From: an uncultured Bacteroidales bacterium
GTDB lineage: Bacteria > Bacteroidota > Bacteroidia > Bacteroidales > UBA3824
Assembly (NCBI GenBank): GCA_937877455.1
Contig: CALFIU010000123.1
Span: 1-46,860, forward strand
DNA: 46,860 nucleotides
Direction of reading: 5' to 3'
Numbering within the stretch: position 1 is the first letter of the stretch; each line of letters starts with the position of its first letter. Below the pieces are notes generated by a model. It made no database searches and was not told where the DNA came from. It saw only the letters and a program-made list of their open reading frames with translations. Positions 26,141-35,681 of the stretch are shown here, piece by piece. The translations under genes were made by a program, and so were the position numbers.

Positions 26141-27556
26141 ATGGAAAAATACAATGCTAATCTCCCGTACAAGGTAAAAGACATGAGCCTTGCCGATTGG
26201 GGACGAAAAGAAATAGAATTGGCCGAAGCTGAGATGCCAGGCTTAATGGCTTTAAGAAAAAAATATGCTGCTACACAGCCACTTAAAGGTGCTAAGATAA
26301 CTGGAAGTTTGCACATGACTATACAAACTGCTGTTCTTATCGAAACTTTAACAGCTCTTGGCGCACAAGTACGTTGGGCAAGTTGTAATATTTTCTCTAC
26401 ACAAGATCATGCCGCGGCTGCTGTTGCTCAGCGTGGTGTGCCTGTGTTTGCATGGAAAGGCGAATCGCTTGAAGATTATTGGTGGTGTACAGAACAAGCA
26501 CTTGATTTTGGAGATGGTGTTGGTCCAGATCTTATTGTTGACGATGGTGGTGATGCTACGCTGATGCTTCATAAGGGAATTGAAGCAGAAAATAATCCAG
26601 AGATTTTGGATAATATGCCAAAAGGAGAAGATGCCATACAACTTTACAAGCGTATAGCTTTTGATATAAAAGACAATCCAAATAAGTGGCATTCGTTGGT
26701 AAAAAATGTGAGAGGTGTGTCGGAAGAAACCACAACTGGTGTACACAGGCTTTATCAGATGGCAGAAAGTAAACAATTACTTTTCCCTGCTATTAATGTT
26801 AATGATAGTGTTACAAAATCAAAGTTTGATAATCTTTATGGTTGTAGAGAATCTCTTGCAGATGGCATTAAAAGAGCAACTGATATAATGATAGCAGGAA
26901 AAGTGGCTGTTGTTTGTGGTTATGGAGATGTTGGCAAGGGGTGTGCAATGAGCATGCGTGGATTTGGAGCAAGAGTTTTGGTTACCGAAATAGATCCTAT
27001 TTGTGCTCTACAAGCTGCAATGGAAGGTTTTGAAGTTACTACTGTTGATGATGCTCTGCCTGTTGGCGATATTTACGTTACGTGTACAGGCAATAGAGAT
27101 ATAATTTCTGCAGCACAGATGGAAAAAATGAAAGATAAAGCCATTGTTTGCAATATAGGTCATTTCGACAACGAAATTATGGTTGCCGACCTTGAACAAA
27201 TTGCTGGTATAAAGAAAGTTAACATAAAACCACAAGTTGATCAATATGTTTTCCCTGATGGTCATTCTATAATTCTGCTTGCAGAAGGACGACTTGTTAA
27301 CCTTGGATGTGCTACTGGACATCCATCTTTTGTAATGAGTAACTCTTTTACCAATCAAACTCTTGCTCAAATAGACCTTTGGCAAAAGAAATACGAAGTT
27401 GGTGTTTATCGTTTGCCCAAATACCTTGATGAGGAAGTTGCTCGTTTACATCTTGAACATGTTGGCGCAAAACTTACAGTGCTTACACAAGCACAAGCCG
27501 ACTATATTGGTGTTAAAGTAGAAGGTCCATATAAAGCGGAACATTATAGATATTAA
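26141..27556 (+). CDS. ahcY: Adenosylhomocysteinase (S-adenosyl-L-homocysteine hydrolase)
   Basis: AhcY reversibly splits S-adenosylhomocysteine to adenosine and homocysteine in the cytoplasm, relieving product inhibition of methyltransferases. The 471-residue NAD+-dependent enzyme shows GSLHMTIQTAVLIETL near residue 52, the NIFSTQDHAAAAV segment near 83-96 (substrate-binding), EETTTGVHRLYQM near 199, the Rossmann motif VVCGYGDVGKGCAMSMRGFG near 259-278, and the C-terminal tail with KYRY-like residues (KAEHYRY) that closes the NAD site. Full length. It has its own promoter and a repeat-rich bidirectional terminator, so it is a single-gene unit. Confidence 0.96.
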   Translation: MEKYNANLPYKVKDMSLADWGRKEIELAEAEMPGLMALRKKYAATQPLKGAKITGSLHMTIQTAVLIETLTALGAQVRWASCNIFSTQDHAAAAVAQRGVPVFAWKGESLEDYWWCTEQALDFGDGVGPDLIVDDGGDATLMLHKGIEAENNPEILDNMPKGEDAIQLYKRIAFDIKDNPNKWHSLVKNVRGVSEETTTGVHRLYQMAESKQLLFPAINVNDSVTKSKFDNLYGCRESLADGIKRATDIMIAGKVAVVCGYGDVGKGCAMSMRGFGARVLVTEIDPICALQAAMEGFEVTTVDDALPVGDIYVTCTGNRDIISAAQMEKMKDKAIVCNIGHFDNEIMVADLEQIAGIKKVNIKPQVDQYVFPDGHSIILLAEGRLVNLGCATGHPSFVMSNSFTNQTLAQIDLWQKKYEVGVYRLPKYLDEEVARLHLEHVGAKLTVLTQAQADYIGVKVEGPYKAEHYRY

Positions 27557-27637
27557 AAATTGAAAATTGAAAATTGAAAATTGAAAATGTTAATTATTGA
27601 TAACTTTCAACTTTTAATTTTCAATTTTCAATTTTCG
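27555..27637. terminator. Heptamer-repeat hairpin between convergent genes
   Basis: The left arm (about 27555-27589) repeats AAAATTG in tandem about four and a half times. The right arm (about 27603-27637) carries the complement CAATTTT in tandem three times. Together they form a long AT-only hairpin flanked by T- and A-runs. It lies between the stop codons of ahcY and the convergent DUF486 gene and probably terminates both. Confidence 0.6.
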
Positions 27638-27643
27638 TCTTTT

Positions 27644-28018
27644 TTATTTTAAAAACATTAGATATGCCGCTGCAATGAGAAGTATATAAGCACAGATATG
27701 ATTCCATTGCAAGGTACTTCCAGAAAATACAAGAATGTTAAATATCGAAAATACCATAAGTGTTATAACTTCTTGAATTACTTTTAATTGTAACAGAGAG
27801 AATGGCCCACCGTTGCCTTCAAATCCTATACGGTTTGCAGGTATTAAAAAACAATACTCTATAAATGCTATGCCCCAACTTATAAGTATAGCGCAAATTA
27901 GGCTGAGGTTTGAAAACTTTGGTATTTGCGACAATTTGAGATGTCCATACCATGCAAAGGACATGAATGTGTTGCTACATATTAGCAACAAAATGGTTGT
28001 TATTGATTTTGGTAACAT
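27644..28018 (-). CDS. DUF486 / DMT-like small membrane protein
   Basis: The start is taken at the ATG at 28018. The frame is open to 28087, but the extra 23 residues (MCHPNKKSFFLKK...) are charged and overlap the upstream gap, while MLPKSITTILLLICSNTFMS fits the family start. The 124-residue product has four membrane helices (about 7-25, 36-55, 75-95, 102-122) and the DUF486 hallmarks: FAWYGHLK near residue 21, YCFLIPANRIGFEGNGGPFS near 55-74, and QLKVIQEVITLMVFSIF next to it. DUF486 is a small drug/metabolite-transporter-like family of unknown substrate in the inner membrane. Convergent with ahcY. Confidence 0.85.
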   Translation of the reverse strand: MLPKSITTILLLICSNTFMSFAWYGHLKLSQIPKFSNLSLICAILISWGIAFIEYCFLIPANRIGFEGNGGPFSLLQLKVIQEVITLMVFSIFNILVFSGSTLQWNHICAYILLIAAAYLMFLK

Positions 28019-28125
28019 TTTTTTTAATTTTGCCGCAAAATTAATTATTTTTTTCAAAAAAAAGCTTTTTTTATTAGGGTGGCACATTGTTAACGTGTCG
28101 TATTATAGAAGAGATATGTTTTATT

Positions 28126-29289
28126 ATGAAAATTTTTTTTTATAGACTTTTGATAATTTTTTTTGTGGTAAACTATTTTACATCGTGCAGTGATGACATG
28201 GACGATGTTAATTCTTTAAACCATAATGTAAATGTAGTTTTGGATGAGGGAATATTTTTTGAGTTGCCCGATTGTCTTATGTCGCATACAAAAAGATTTT
28301 CTGTTGATACTATTAATCTTGATACTGTGCGTATATATCCTAATGATACTGCTGTTGTCAACATTATTACTTCTCTTTTGAGCGAAGTGTCTGATTTTAC
28401 AAGTACACTAAGTACTTCGCTTTTTTCTCTTCAAGTGGGTAGTGGTGGTCTTAGCGATGGTATAGATTTTACTGCATCTGAAAAAAATTCTTATTACAGC
28501 AGTGATGATAGCAAGGCAAAGCAGAGTCTTGTTTTGTCGGATGTGTATTTTGAAGATGAACTTTATGATTTTAGCCTTACAATTTCGGATAATTCCGATT
28601 CAAAAATGGAGCAGATAGCTTTAAAAGCATATTACGATACATTACGAGGCTCGTCTGATAAAGGTTGTATTATTTTTCGACCTTCTGCTTATAATCAAGT
28701 TCGTTATCCTAATGAGCTTTATAAATCTACGGTATGCCGCATTGGTTATAATTTTATGAAAGATGTGTTTGTTAACGATATAAGGATTACATCTCTTGCT
28801 CCTAAAAATAAGGATAATAATGTATTTTATGTAAAAAATCTACACCTTTATATTTCGTGTAGCGAAAATATCTATTCAATATACGGCAATGCTTACATGC
28901 CCAATTTATGGTTCGATAAATTGTCTAATGCTGGCTATAATCTTTGTTTTGTAGTAACGTCCGACTATTATTCCGATAAGGCTGTGGTTTATTCATCGCT
29001 TGTAAAAAGTAGTAGTACCGAAAAAAATTGTCGCACTTTGATGGATGGATTTTCCGCTGGTTTGGTTTTAGAGAGTATGTTTCCATATTGGAAAAAGATG
29101 TTAGATAGTGAAAACGAATTTTATTCTTTTGAAAATCCATTTTATATTAATTCTGATGGATACAAAGGTAGTGGAGATGGTGCTGCCACCGATTTTGTAT
29201 CATTGATAAGCGATGCAAACTTGCTGCTTAGTAACGAATTTAACATGTCGCCCGCTGAAGTGTCGGTAATGACTATATCTTTTGAATAA
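28126..29289 (+). CDS. Hypothetical surface lipoprotein
   Basis: Unrecognised. The start is set at 28126, giving a classic lipoprotein signal: a basic start, a hydrophobic core and lipobox YFTSC (Cys about 21) followed by acidic SDDMDD. In Bacteroidota, acidic residues right after the Cys often mark export to the cell surface. The frame is open back to 28087, which would add 13 residues before the signal. The 387-residue body is beta-rich, Ser/Asp-rich and has few charged repeats. A glycosyltransferase gene follows 11 bases downstream, so the two are probably co-transcribed. Confidence 0.65.
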   Translation: MKIFFYRLLIIFFVVNYFTSCSDDMDDVNSLNHNVNVVLDEGIFFELPDCLMSHTKRFSVDTINLDTVRIYPNDTAVVNIITSLLSEVSDFTSTLSTSLFSLQVGSGGLSDGIDFTASEKNSYYSSDDSKAKQSLVLSDVYFEDELYDFSLTISDNSDSKMEQIALKAYYDTLRGSSDKGCIIFRPSAYNQVRYPNELYKSTVCRIGYNFMKDVFVNDIRITSLAPKNKDNNVFYVKNLHLYISCSENIYSIYGNAYMPNLWFDKLSNAGYNLCFVVTSDYYSDKAVVYSSLVKSSSTEKNCRTLMDGFSAGLVLESMFPYWKKMLDSENEFYSFENPFYINSDGYKGSGDGAATDFVSLISDANLLLSNEFNMSPAEVSVMTISFE

Positions 29290-29300
29290 TTTATTTTGTA

Positions 29301-30191
29301 ATGGTTTCGGTAATTATTGTCAATTATAACACACCAGATTTAACGCTTAATTGCGTTAAGTCTGTTTTGAAATTTACGCATAATATTGATTATGAGATAA
29401 TTGTTGTTGATAATGCGTCCCCTAAAAATAAGATAATTGCAGATGATTATAAAGATTATAAATGCGTTAAGGTTGTTTTTTCAGAGTCTAACCTTGGATT
29501 TGCAGGAGGAAACAATCTCGGCTTGAAATACGCTGTTGGCGATTTGGTGTTGTTGCTCAATAGCGACACTATTTTGAAAGATAACGCTATAAAAATTGCC
29601 GCTGATAAGTTTGCAGAGATGCCACGGTGCGGAGCTCTTACTGTTAGGCTTGTTTATCCCGATGGTAATTTGCAGTATCCAGCGCAACGTTGTCCATCGT
29701 TGAGGTTAGAGTTACGAGAATTGTTTAGAATAAATAAATTTACTAAACCAGAAAAAAAATCAAAACTTTATCTTGGAGGTGCATTTGCGCACGATATACC
29801 AACGAATTGTGATTGGATTTTTGGAACTTTTTTCTTAACTTCAAAGTCGGTGATTGATAGTGTATTGGGCGGAAAATTTCCTGACGATTTTTTTATGTAT
29901 GCAGAAGATATGCAATGGTGTTTTATGTTGCTAAAACATGGATTCCAACCTTATTTTTGTCCCGATGCAGAAGTTATTCATCTCGGTGGAGCCAGTATGG
30001 ACAAAACGTCGGAAGTGGAGAAATACTATAAGTCGATGTTTCCTAACACTTTTGCTGCTGTTGCGCAATATAAAGGAAAATTTCATGCAAAACTTATCTA
30101 TTTTGTACGCATTTTACATTTGCTAACACTTCGTAATGCTGAAGATCGTTATAAAGCCAAAAAATTTTGGGAGTTTTTGAAAAACGCTTAG
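29301..30191 (+). CDS. Family 2 glycosyltransferase (rhamnosyltransferase-like)
   Basis: This 296-residue, cytoplasmic GT-A enzyme starts with VSVIIVNYNTPDLTLNCVKS. It shows LGFAGGNNLGLKYA near residues 65-78, LLLNSDTIL near 84 (the DxD-equivalent NSDT), a TNCDWIFGTFFLTSK acceptor-site region near 168-182, and the MYAEDMQWCF catalytic ED near 200-209. The pattern is that of WbbL/RfbF-type transferases that add rhamnose or a similar sugar to lipid-linked glycans. The sugar cannot be read from sequence. It sits 11 bases after a lipoprotein gene, and no other glycan gene is nearby except waaA 20 kb away. Confidence 0.87.
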   Translation: MVSVIIVNYNTPDLTLNCVKSVLKFTHNIDYEIIVVDNASPKNKIIADDYKDYKCVKVVFSESNLGFAGGNNLGLKYAVGDLVLLLNSDTILKDNAIKIAADKFAEMPRCGALTVRLVYPDGNLQYPAQRCPSLRLELRELFRINKFTKPEKKSKLYLGGAFAHDIPTNCDWIFGTFFLTSKSVIDSVLGGKFPDDFFMYAEDMQWCFMLLKHGFQPYFCPDAEVIHLGGASMDKTSEVEKYYKSMFPNTFAAVAQYKGKFHAKLIYFVRILHLLTLRNAEDRYKAKKFWEFLKNA

Positions 30192-30227
30192 ACTACATTT
30201 TGTTGTTTCAATTGTAGTCTAAGTGTT
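30183..30227. terminator. Bidirectional terminator between the glycosyltransferase and SprB-repeat genes
   Basis: A 15-bp stem (AACGCTTAGACTACA at 30183-30197 and its complement at 30213-30227, one mismatch) surrounds a 15-base loop. It covers the glycosyltransferase stop codon and is followed by T-rich sequence, serving two convergent genes. Confidence 0.65.
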
Positions 30228-30237
30228 GGTATTATTT

Positions 30238-32838
30238 TTATTCGTTGCCAAGAGTAAATTCTTGTTCGGTTTGGCAATTGTTTTTGTCTATTATTGTTAT
30301 GTTGTAAATTCCTTCTGGCATTTTTGTGCGTTTAAATTCTGCGAAACCATCGTTCCAACGTATTTTGTAAGGTTGTTCGCCACCTATAGGTTTTATTTCT
30401 GCGCTTCCATCGGGTTTGTTGGGCGACGGTTGCTTTGTTTTGATGTCGGCGGTTATTTTGTCGGGCTGTTTTATTTCAAAGTTTTTGGTAAATTCACAAC
30501 CAGCTTTATCGGTTATTCTTACCGAATATATTCCTGCAACCATTCCTTTTTGTATAGGGTTTGAACTTCCGTCGTTTAAAAGATATTCATATCCGGGAAC
30601 ACCTCCAACGGCTTGTATTCTAAATGAGCCATCGTTGCCATCATAACATTTTAAATTTTCCACTGTTATGTTTGCATCGAGAGGTTTGTCGGGAGAGGTT
30701 ATATTAAAACTTTTTTGGTCGGTGCAGCCGTCGGCATCTGTTACAATAAGTTTGTATGTGCCGTCGCTTATGCCATCAATTTCTTTTGTAGTTTGCCCGT
30801 TGCTCCACGAGAAACTATAAGGTTTGCGACCTCCTGTTATTTCTGATGATATTTTGGCAGTTTTACCATCGTGACAAACGTTGTTTTGAGTTTCTGCCGA
30901 TATTTCAGGGGCTGTTTCTGGTTGAAGAATTTCTATTGTTTCGGTAACGAGACAATTCTTTTGGTCTGTAATTTTTACGGTGTAATCACCAGCTTTTAGG
31001 TTTTCTGCTACTGGTGTTTTTATGTGGTTGCTCCACATGTAATTGTATGGAGGTGTGCCACCCGAAGCTGAAACAGTTATTTTCCCGTTAGAGGCATTGC
31101 GACATTTTACATCAGTTTTTACATAGTTTAATGTTAGAATTTCGGTTGGAGCGGATACTACAAAGTTTTTTTCTAACGTGCATTTTTTGCTGTCGTATAT
31201 TTTTACTTCGTAATTTCCTTGTGGCAATGAATTTATATTTTGTGATGTTTGGTCGTTAGACCATTCAAAAGTGTAACTTGGAGTGCCACCTAAAACTTTT
31301 AAAATTATTGCGCCATTGTTGCCCCCTTTGCAACTTACGTTTGTTACTTCTCCTATTGCTTGTAGTTCTTTGTCGGGTTCGCGCACTTCTATGGAGCGTT
31401 CTGCTACGCATCCGTATTTGTCTTCTGCTTTGAGTTGATAGTGTCCTGCAATAAGATTTTCTGCTATTTCTTGCGATGGAGTATCGTTTATTGTAAGTTT
31501 GTATGGCATCGCACCGCCTTTGACGTTGAAATCTATTTTTCCACCATTTTTACCTTTGCAGGGGGCTGGTTCTGCTGTTGGAAAAAATGTCATTGGTTCG
31601 CTTGCTTGTTCTATTGTAACGGTGTCCCAAACAAAACATCGTTTTGCATCGCGTACTATTACACCGTAGTCGCCACTACCGAGATTGTTTATCTCCATGG
31701 CTTCTACGTCGTTGCTCCAAACTATATAATATGGCTCGGTGCCACCAGAAATTTTAGCTGTTAGTTTGCCATCGTGGCTACCGTAACATGTTATGTTTTT
31801 TATGGATACGTCTAAATTTAGTTCATAGTCGGGTTCTGTTATTTCTACGGTTTGGCTTTTTGTTGTTCCTTTGCTATCTGTTACTGTAATAGTATATTTT
31901 CCAGCGGTGAGATTTTCTAATAGTTTACCTTTTGCACCATTGTCCCAAACGTATTTGTAATCAGGAACACCCCCTTCAACTATAACTTTTATTTCTCCGT
32001 TTTTTGCACCTTTGCATGTAGCATCTTTTTTCTCTATGTTTATAATCATAGGTTGGCGATATTGATAACGTATTTTGTTAACGACTCCATTGTTGTCTGC
32101 TTCTATTTCAACAATTGGAATGCCACCATTTTTGGCAAACCAACGATAATAAACTGTTGTTATCTTGCGACTAAGATGAGGAGCTGGTCGCCAACCCCAA
32201 ATTTTGTCGTTAATATAGGCGGTAATGTTTTTATATACAGTGTTTTTTTCTCGTAGTGTTTGGTATGTGTCGGTGGGAGTTTTTACTGTACCTATGGTGT
32301 CGAAATACGAAATGTTTGTCATATCAAGGTCTATGCGAACAGAATCAGCAAATTGTGTTAAACCATAACTTGAAAGAAACTTCTTTGATATGCTGTCTTT
32401 TAAGTAGTTGCCTTTTTTTAATGGGAAATTGTAAAGTTGGAGATTTCGAGGAAAAATTAAAACTACCGAAGCGTTTAACCCAAGATAATCGTCAATAAGT
32501 CCACTACATGATACGCCAGCTGTATCGGTTTGCCAATATTCCATGCTGCGTCGTCCTTTAAACTTAACAGTTTCGCAGTTTTCAAAAAACTTACCGTATC
32601 TTGTGCGTTTTTTATTGTAAAATCTAACGGTATCAAAATCGTCGGGGGTAAGGTCGGTTAAATTCCAATTTCTATAATCAATTTGCGATACGTTGAGTTC
32701 ACCAGTTTTATAGTTTTTTACACCATATATAAATCCGTCGCCTTCTTTGGCAAAATCATCGTAGTCTATTATTATTTGTGAGTTGGCGACCACTGATGTT
32801 AACAATATTGTCGCTAATACAATCAATCGTCTAAGCAT
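30238..32838 (-). CDS. Secreted SprB-repeat protein (eight repeats)
   Basis: The 866-residue product has a Sec signal (residues 1-21, ending VVANSQ), an N-terminal domain of about 250 residues with no recognised fold, and then eight tandem SprB-type repeats of about 72 residues. Each repeat has the order V-x-C-x-G-x3-G-x-I, GGxPPYxYxWSN, LxAGxYxVxVTDxxxC, ending IxEP. The last repeat lacks its first Cys. Such repeats build long surface filaments or adhesins in gliding and non-gliding Bacteroidota, usually secreted by the type IX system. No C-terminal sorting domain is visible: the protein stops right after repeat eight (EFTLGNE). It is divergent from the PorE-like gene. Confidence 0.82.
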   Translation of the reverse strand: MLRRLIVLATILLTSVVANSQIIIDYDDFAKEGDGFIYGVKNYKTGELNVSQIDYRNWNLTDLTPDDFDTVRFYNKKRTRYGKFFENCETVKFKGRRSMEYWQTDTAGVSCSGLIDDYLGLNASVVLIFPRNLQLYNFPLKKGNYLKDSISKKFLSSYGLTQFADSVRIDLDMTNISYFDTIGTVKTPTDTYQTLREKNTVYKNITAYINDKIWGWRPAPHLSRKITTVYYRWFAKNGGIPIVEIEADNNGVVNKIRYQYRQPMIINIEKKDATCKGAKNGEIKVIVEGGVPDYKYVWDNGAKGKLLENLTAGKYTITVTDSKGTTKSQTVEITEPDYELNLDVSIKNITCYGSHDGKLTAKISGGTEPYYIVWSNDVEAMEINNLGSGDYGVIVRDAKRCFVWDTVTIEQASEPMTFFPTAEPAPCKGKNGGKIDFNVKGGAMPYKLTINDTPSQEIAENLIAGHYQLKAEDKYGCVAERSIEVREPDKELQAIGEVTNVSCKGGNNGAIILKVLGGTPSYTFEWSNDQTSQNINSLPQGNYEVKIYDSKKCTLEKNFVVSAPTEILTLNYVKTDVKCRNASNGKITVSASGGTPPYNYMWSNHIKTPVAENLKAGDYTVKITDQKNCLVTETIEILQPETAPEISAETQNNVCHDGKTAKISSEITGGRKPYSFSWSNGQTTKEIDGISDGTYKLIVTDADGCTDQKSFNITSPDKPLDANITVENLKCYDGNDGSFRIQAVGGVPGYEYLLNDGSSNPIQKGMVAGIYSVRITDKAGCEFTKNFEIKQPDKITADIKTKQPSPNKPDGSAEIKPIGGEQPYKIRWNDGFAEFKRTKMPEGIYNITIIDKNNCQTEQEFTLGNE

Positions 32839-33077
32839 GATAAAATTTTTGGTTGCAAAGTAAGCATTTTTCAGTTGTGAGAAATAACAAAATATGTTTT
32901 TTTATTTTTATTATTATGTTTTAAAAACTGTTTTGAATAATTTTTGTTTTGCTAACTATTTGTAATGTAATGTTTTATGTCTGGTATCGTTTTGTTATAT
33001 GGAATTATTAATAATTTAGTTTGTGAGGTGTTTGTTCTAAAAGTATCAAAAAACTTTATATTTTAATCAAAAAAACT

Positions 33078-33085
33078 TATTTTTG
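33078..33085 (+). promoter_or_regulatory. Candidate -7 box upstream of the PorE-like gene
   Basis: TATTTTTG matches TAnnTTTG, 71 bases before the GTG start; no clear upstream TTTG. The 318-base gap 32839-33156 is AT-rich, holds no open reading frame of note and contains only this box and a weak TTACTTTG on the minus strand (about 32858-32865) for the SprB-repeat gene. Confidence 0.35.
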
Positions 33086-33156
33086 TAAAAGAAATTTTCT
33101 GCATAAAATTTGATACAGAAAAAATATATAAAATACTCACATAAAAATAAAAAAAA

Positions 33157-35169
33157 GTGTTTTACAAAAAAAATATATTAGGTATATGCGCCGCCTTCGC
33201 CTTGGCTTGTGTAAGCACTACTGCATTTTGTCAGAATAAAAAGGTAGATAAGGCTTTAACATACTATAATTCTGGCGAATATGAAAAATCGCGTGAAATG
33301 TTAACAAAATTATATGCCAAAACTAAAGATCGTGCAGGAAAAGGTAAAATTTCGTTTTACATTGGCGAGTGTAGCCGAAAGATGAGTGATGCACGTAATG
33401 CCGAAAGATGGTATAGAAAAGCAGTGCAAACAAAATATAATAATCCCTTGGCTACTTTTTATCTCGCAGAATCGTTGAAAATGCGAGGTAATTATGAAGA
33501 TGCATCGGCAATGTATTCGCAATATCGCGACCTTGTTCCCGATGATAAAAGGGGAGAACAAGGTGTAGCAGATTGTGAAACCGCTATGGAATGGGTAAAA
33601 AAACCGACAAGATATGTAGTTTATCCAGCAAGACTATTTAACGATAAAGAAAGTGATTTTTCAACAGCTTATGGTGTTGATAGTTGCGAAATTTATTTTA
33701 CATCTGCCCGTGAAAGTGCCACTGGTAACGAAAAAAATGCTAATAGTGGAACTGCATATACCGATATTTTTTATTCTGTACGCGATAAAAAAGGAAAGTG
33801 GAGTATTCCTGTGCCTGTGCAAGGTGCTATTAATACAGGTTACGACGAAGGCTCGCCTTTTGTAACTCGTGATGGAAAAACTATGTTTTTTACCTCGTGC
33901 AAAAATATTAAGAATACAAATCTCGGTTGCAGAATTTATGTATCGCAACTTAGCGATGAAAATATTTGGGGAACACCAGAACAAGTGGTACTTTTTGCCG
34001 ATAGTAGTGTTTCTGTTGGTCATCCATGTCTTTCGCCTGACGAAAGAACACTTTATTTTTCTTCCGATAGCAAAAATGGAATGGGTGGAAAAGATATTTG
34101 GAAGTCGGTACGTCAAGGCAAAAATTCGTGGAGTACACCTGAAAATCTCGGTGGTAGTGTTAATACTGATGGCGATGAGGTGTATCCTTATGCTGCAGCA
34201 GATGGTTCATTATATTTTTCAAGTAACGGACGAGGTGGTATGGGTGGTTTGGATATTTTTAAGTATTATACCAAAGATGGTGTTACAAAAACCGAAAATA
34301 TGCAATATCCCATTAACTCTTCTGGCGACGATTTTGGTATTGTTTTTTATCAAAACTTACAACGTGGATATTTAAGCAGCAATAGAGAAGGAAGTCGCAA
34401 CGATGATATATATGCGTTTTATTTGCCACCGATTGAGGTAAGTATAGAAGGTGTAACGCGCAACGATGCAACAACTGTGGTTATAACCGATGCTGTTGTA
34501 AAACTTACTGGTAGCGATGGTACTCAACTTGAAACAAAAACTGATAATACTGGTACATTTAGATTTAAACTTGCCGAAAATCGCGACTATATGTTTGTGT
34601 CAACAAAAACTGGTTTTTTAAAAGGAATTGGTAAAGAAACTACCAAGGGCTTAACTGAAAACACTATTTTGAAGATGGAAATTCTTATGACACCTATCAA
34701 TCAAGTGGTAGAAGTTGAAAACATAGAATATGACTTTAATAAAGCAAACCTACGTGAAGAATCAAAAGTTTCTCTTGATCAACTTGTTGAGTTACTTAAT
34801 ATAAACAACAACATCACTATTGAATTGCGTGCTAATACAGACTTTCGTGGTAGCGATGAGGCCAACCTTGAATTAAGTCAAAAACGTGCTAAAGCTGTGG
34901 TGGATTATCTTGTTAGCCGTGGTATCAATGCCGATAGACTTAAGGCTAAGGGTATGGGCGAAGGGGCTCCAGTTAAAGTATCAAAAAAACTTGCAGAAAA
35001 ATATCCATTCCTAAAAGAAGGTGATGTTCTCGATGAAACGTTTATCAACAATTTAACTTCTAATCAAGATAAAGAAATTTGTCATCAGCTCAATCGTAGA
35101 ACAGAATTTGCAGTGTTACGTACAGACTTTAAAGAATCTGGAATACCATTTGGCGCAGAAGAAGATTAA
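33157..35169 (+). CDS. PorE-like outer-membrane protein (TPR, beta-propeller, CRD, OmpA)
   Basis: The 670-residue product has the PorE layout and length: a signal peptide (1-25), a TPR-like region (about 28-150), a PD40/WD40-like propeller (about 155-430) with repeated YFSSDSKNGMGGKDIW and YFSSNGRGGMGGLDIF blades, a carboxypeptidase-regulatory-like fold (about 430-520), and an OmpA C-terminal peptidoglycan-binding domain (about 525-655) with IEYDFNKANLREESK, ELRANTDFRGSDEANLELSQ and NRRTEF. PorE anchors the type IX secretion system to peptidoglycan in Porphyromonas. Translation starts at GTG; no in-frame ATG precedes the signal. A lipoprotein Cys is not obvious. It heads a rightward run of four genes. 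Other OmpA/PD40 proteins share the layout, so PorE itself is probable, not certain. Confidence 0.8.
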   Translation: MFYKKNILGICAAFALACVSTTAFCQNKKVDKALTYYNSGEYEKSREMLTKLYAKTKDRAGKGKISFYIGECSRKMSDARNAERWYRKAVQTKYNNPLATFYLAESLKMRGNYEDASAMYSQYRDLVPDDKRGEQGVADCETAMEWVKKPTRYVVYPARLFNDKESDFSTAYGVDSCEIYFTSARESATGNEKNANSGTAYTDIFYSVRDKKGKWSIPVPVQGAINTGYDEGSPFVTRDGKTMFFTSCKNIKNTNLGCRIYVSQLSDENIWGTPEQVVLFADSSVSVGHPCLSPDERTLYFSSDSKNGMGGKDIWKSVRQGKNSWSTPENLGGSVNTDGDEVYPYAAADGSLYFSSNGRGGMGGLDIFKYYTKDGVTKTENMQYPINSSGDDFGIVFYQNLQRGYLSSNREGSRNDDIYAFYLPPIEVSIEGVTRNDATTVVITDAVVKLTGSDGTQLETKTDNTGTFRFKLAENRDYMFVSTKTGFLKGIGKETTKGLTENTILKMEILMTPINQVVEVENIEYDFNKANLREESKVSLDQLVELLNINNNITIELRANTDFRGSDEANLELSQKRAKAVVDYLVSRGINADRLKAKGMGEGAPVKVSKKLAEKYPFLKEGDVLDETFINNLTSNQDKEICHQLNRRTEFAVLRTDFKESGIPFGAEED

Positions 35170-35180
35170 ATTAAAGAAAA

Positions 35181-35648
35181 ATGTTTGAAAAAGAAAAACA
35201 TACTATTGTCTTGGACGAAAAGTTTGGAGAGTTTATTAATGAGCATCATGTACTAACATTAGCAACACAAGCGGAAGGTCAACCATATTGTTGCAATTGT
35301 TTTTATGTATATGATAACCAAAAAAATATCTTTATTGTAAAAACAAAACTTGACACACGACACGCCCAAGAGATGTTAAAAGAAAAGCGTATAGCAGGCT
35401 CAGTTGTGTTGGAAACCGAGCAAGTTGGGAAAATTCAAGGTTTACAGTTTACTGCCTTAGCAGATTTTCCTGATGGAGAGGAATTGCAAAGTGCAAAAAA
35501 AACATACCTTAAAAAATTTCCTTATGCGGCGTTGGAGTTTGGAGAATATGTTATTCTTAATCTTCAAATGCTAAAACTTACCGACAATAGACTTGGCTTT
35601 GGAAAAAAACTAATTTGGGATATTAATACAACAAAACAATCAGAATAA
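35181..35648 (+). CDS. YhbP-like pyridoxamine-phosphate-oxidase-fold protein
   Basis: The 155-residue cytoplasmic protein fits the split-barrel flavin-binding fold of the UPF0306/YhbP group: HHVLTLATQAEGQPYCCNCF near residues 22-41, FYVYDNQKNIFIVKTKLDTR just after, and VGKIQGLQFTALADF near 82-96. Members bind FMN or a related cofactor; the reaction for this group is unknown. It starts 11 bases after the PorE-like gene and likely shares its transcript. There are two adjacent Cys (CC near 37-38) in the putative cofactor strand. The functional link to secretion is not evident. Confidence 0.75.
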   Translation: MFEKEKHTIVLDEKFGEFINEHHVLTLATQAEGQPYCCNCFYVYDNQKNIFIVKTKLDTRHAQEMLKEKRIAGSVVLETEQVGKIQGLQFTALADFPDGEELQSAKKTYLKKFPYAALEFGEYVILNLQMLKLTDNRLGFGKKLIWDINTTKQSE

Positions 35649-35681
35649 TATCAAAAAGTTACACATAAAAAATTGAAAACA

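Noticed and set aside
30238..32838. Periodic repeats in the SprB gene considered as a DNA repeat array.
   Set aside because: The periodicity (about 216 bases) is in the encoded protein; the DNA copies have diverged and remain in frame.
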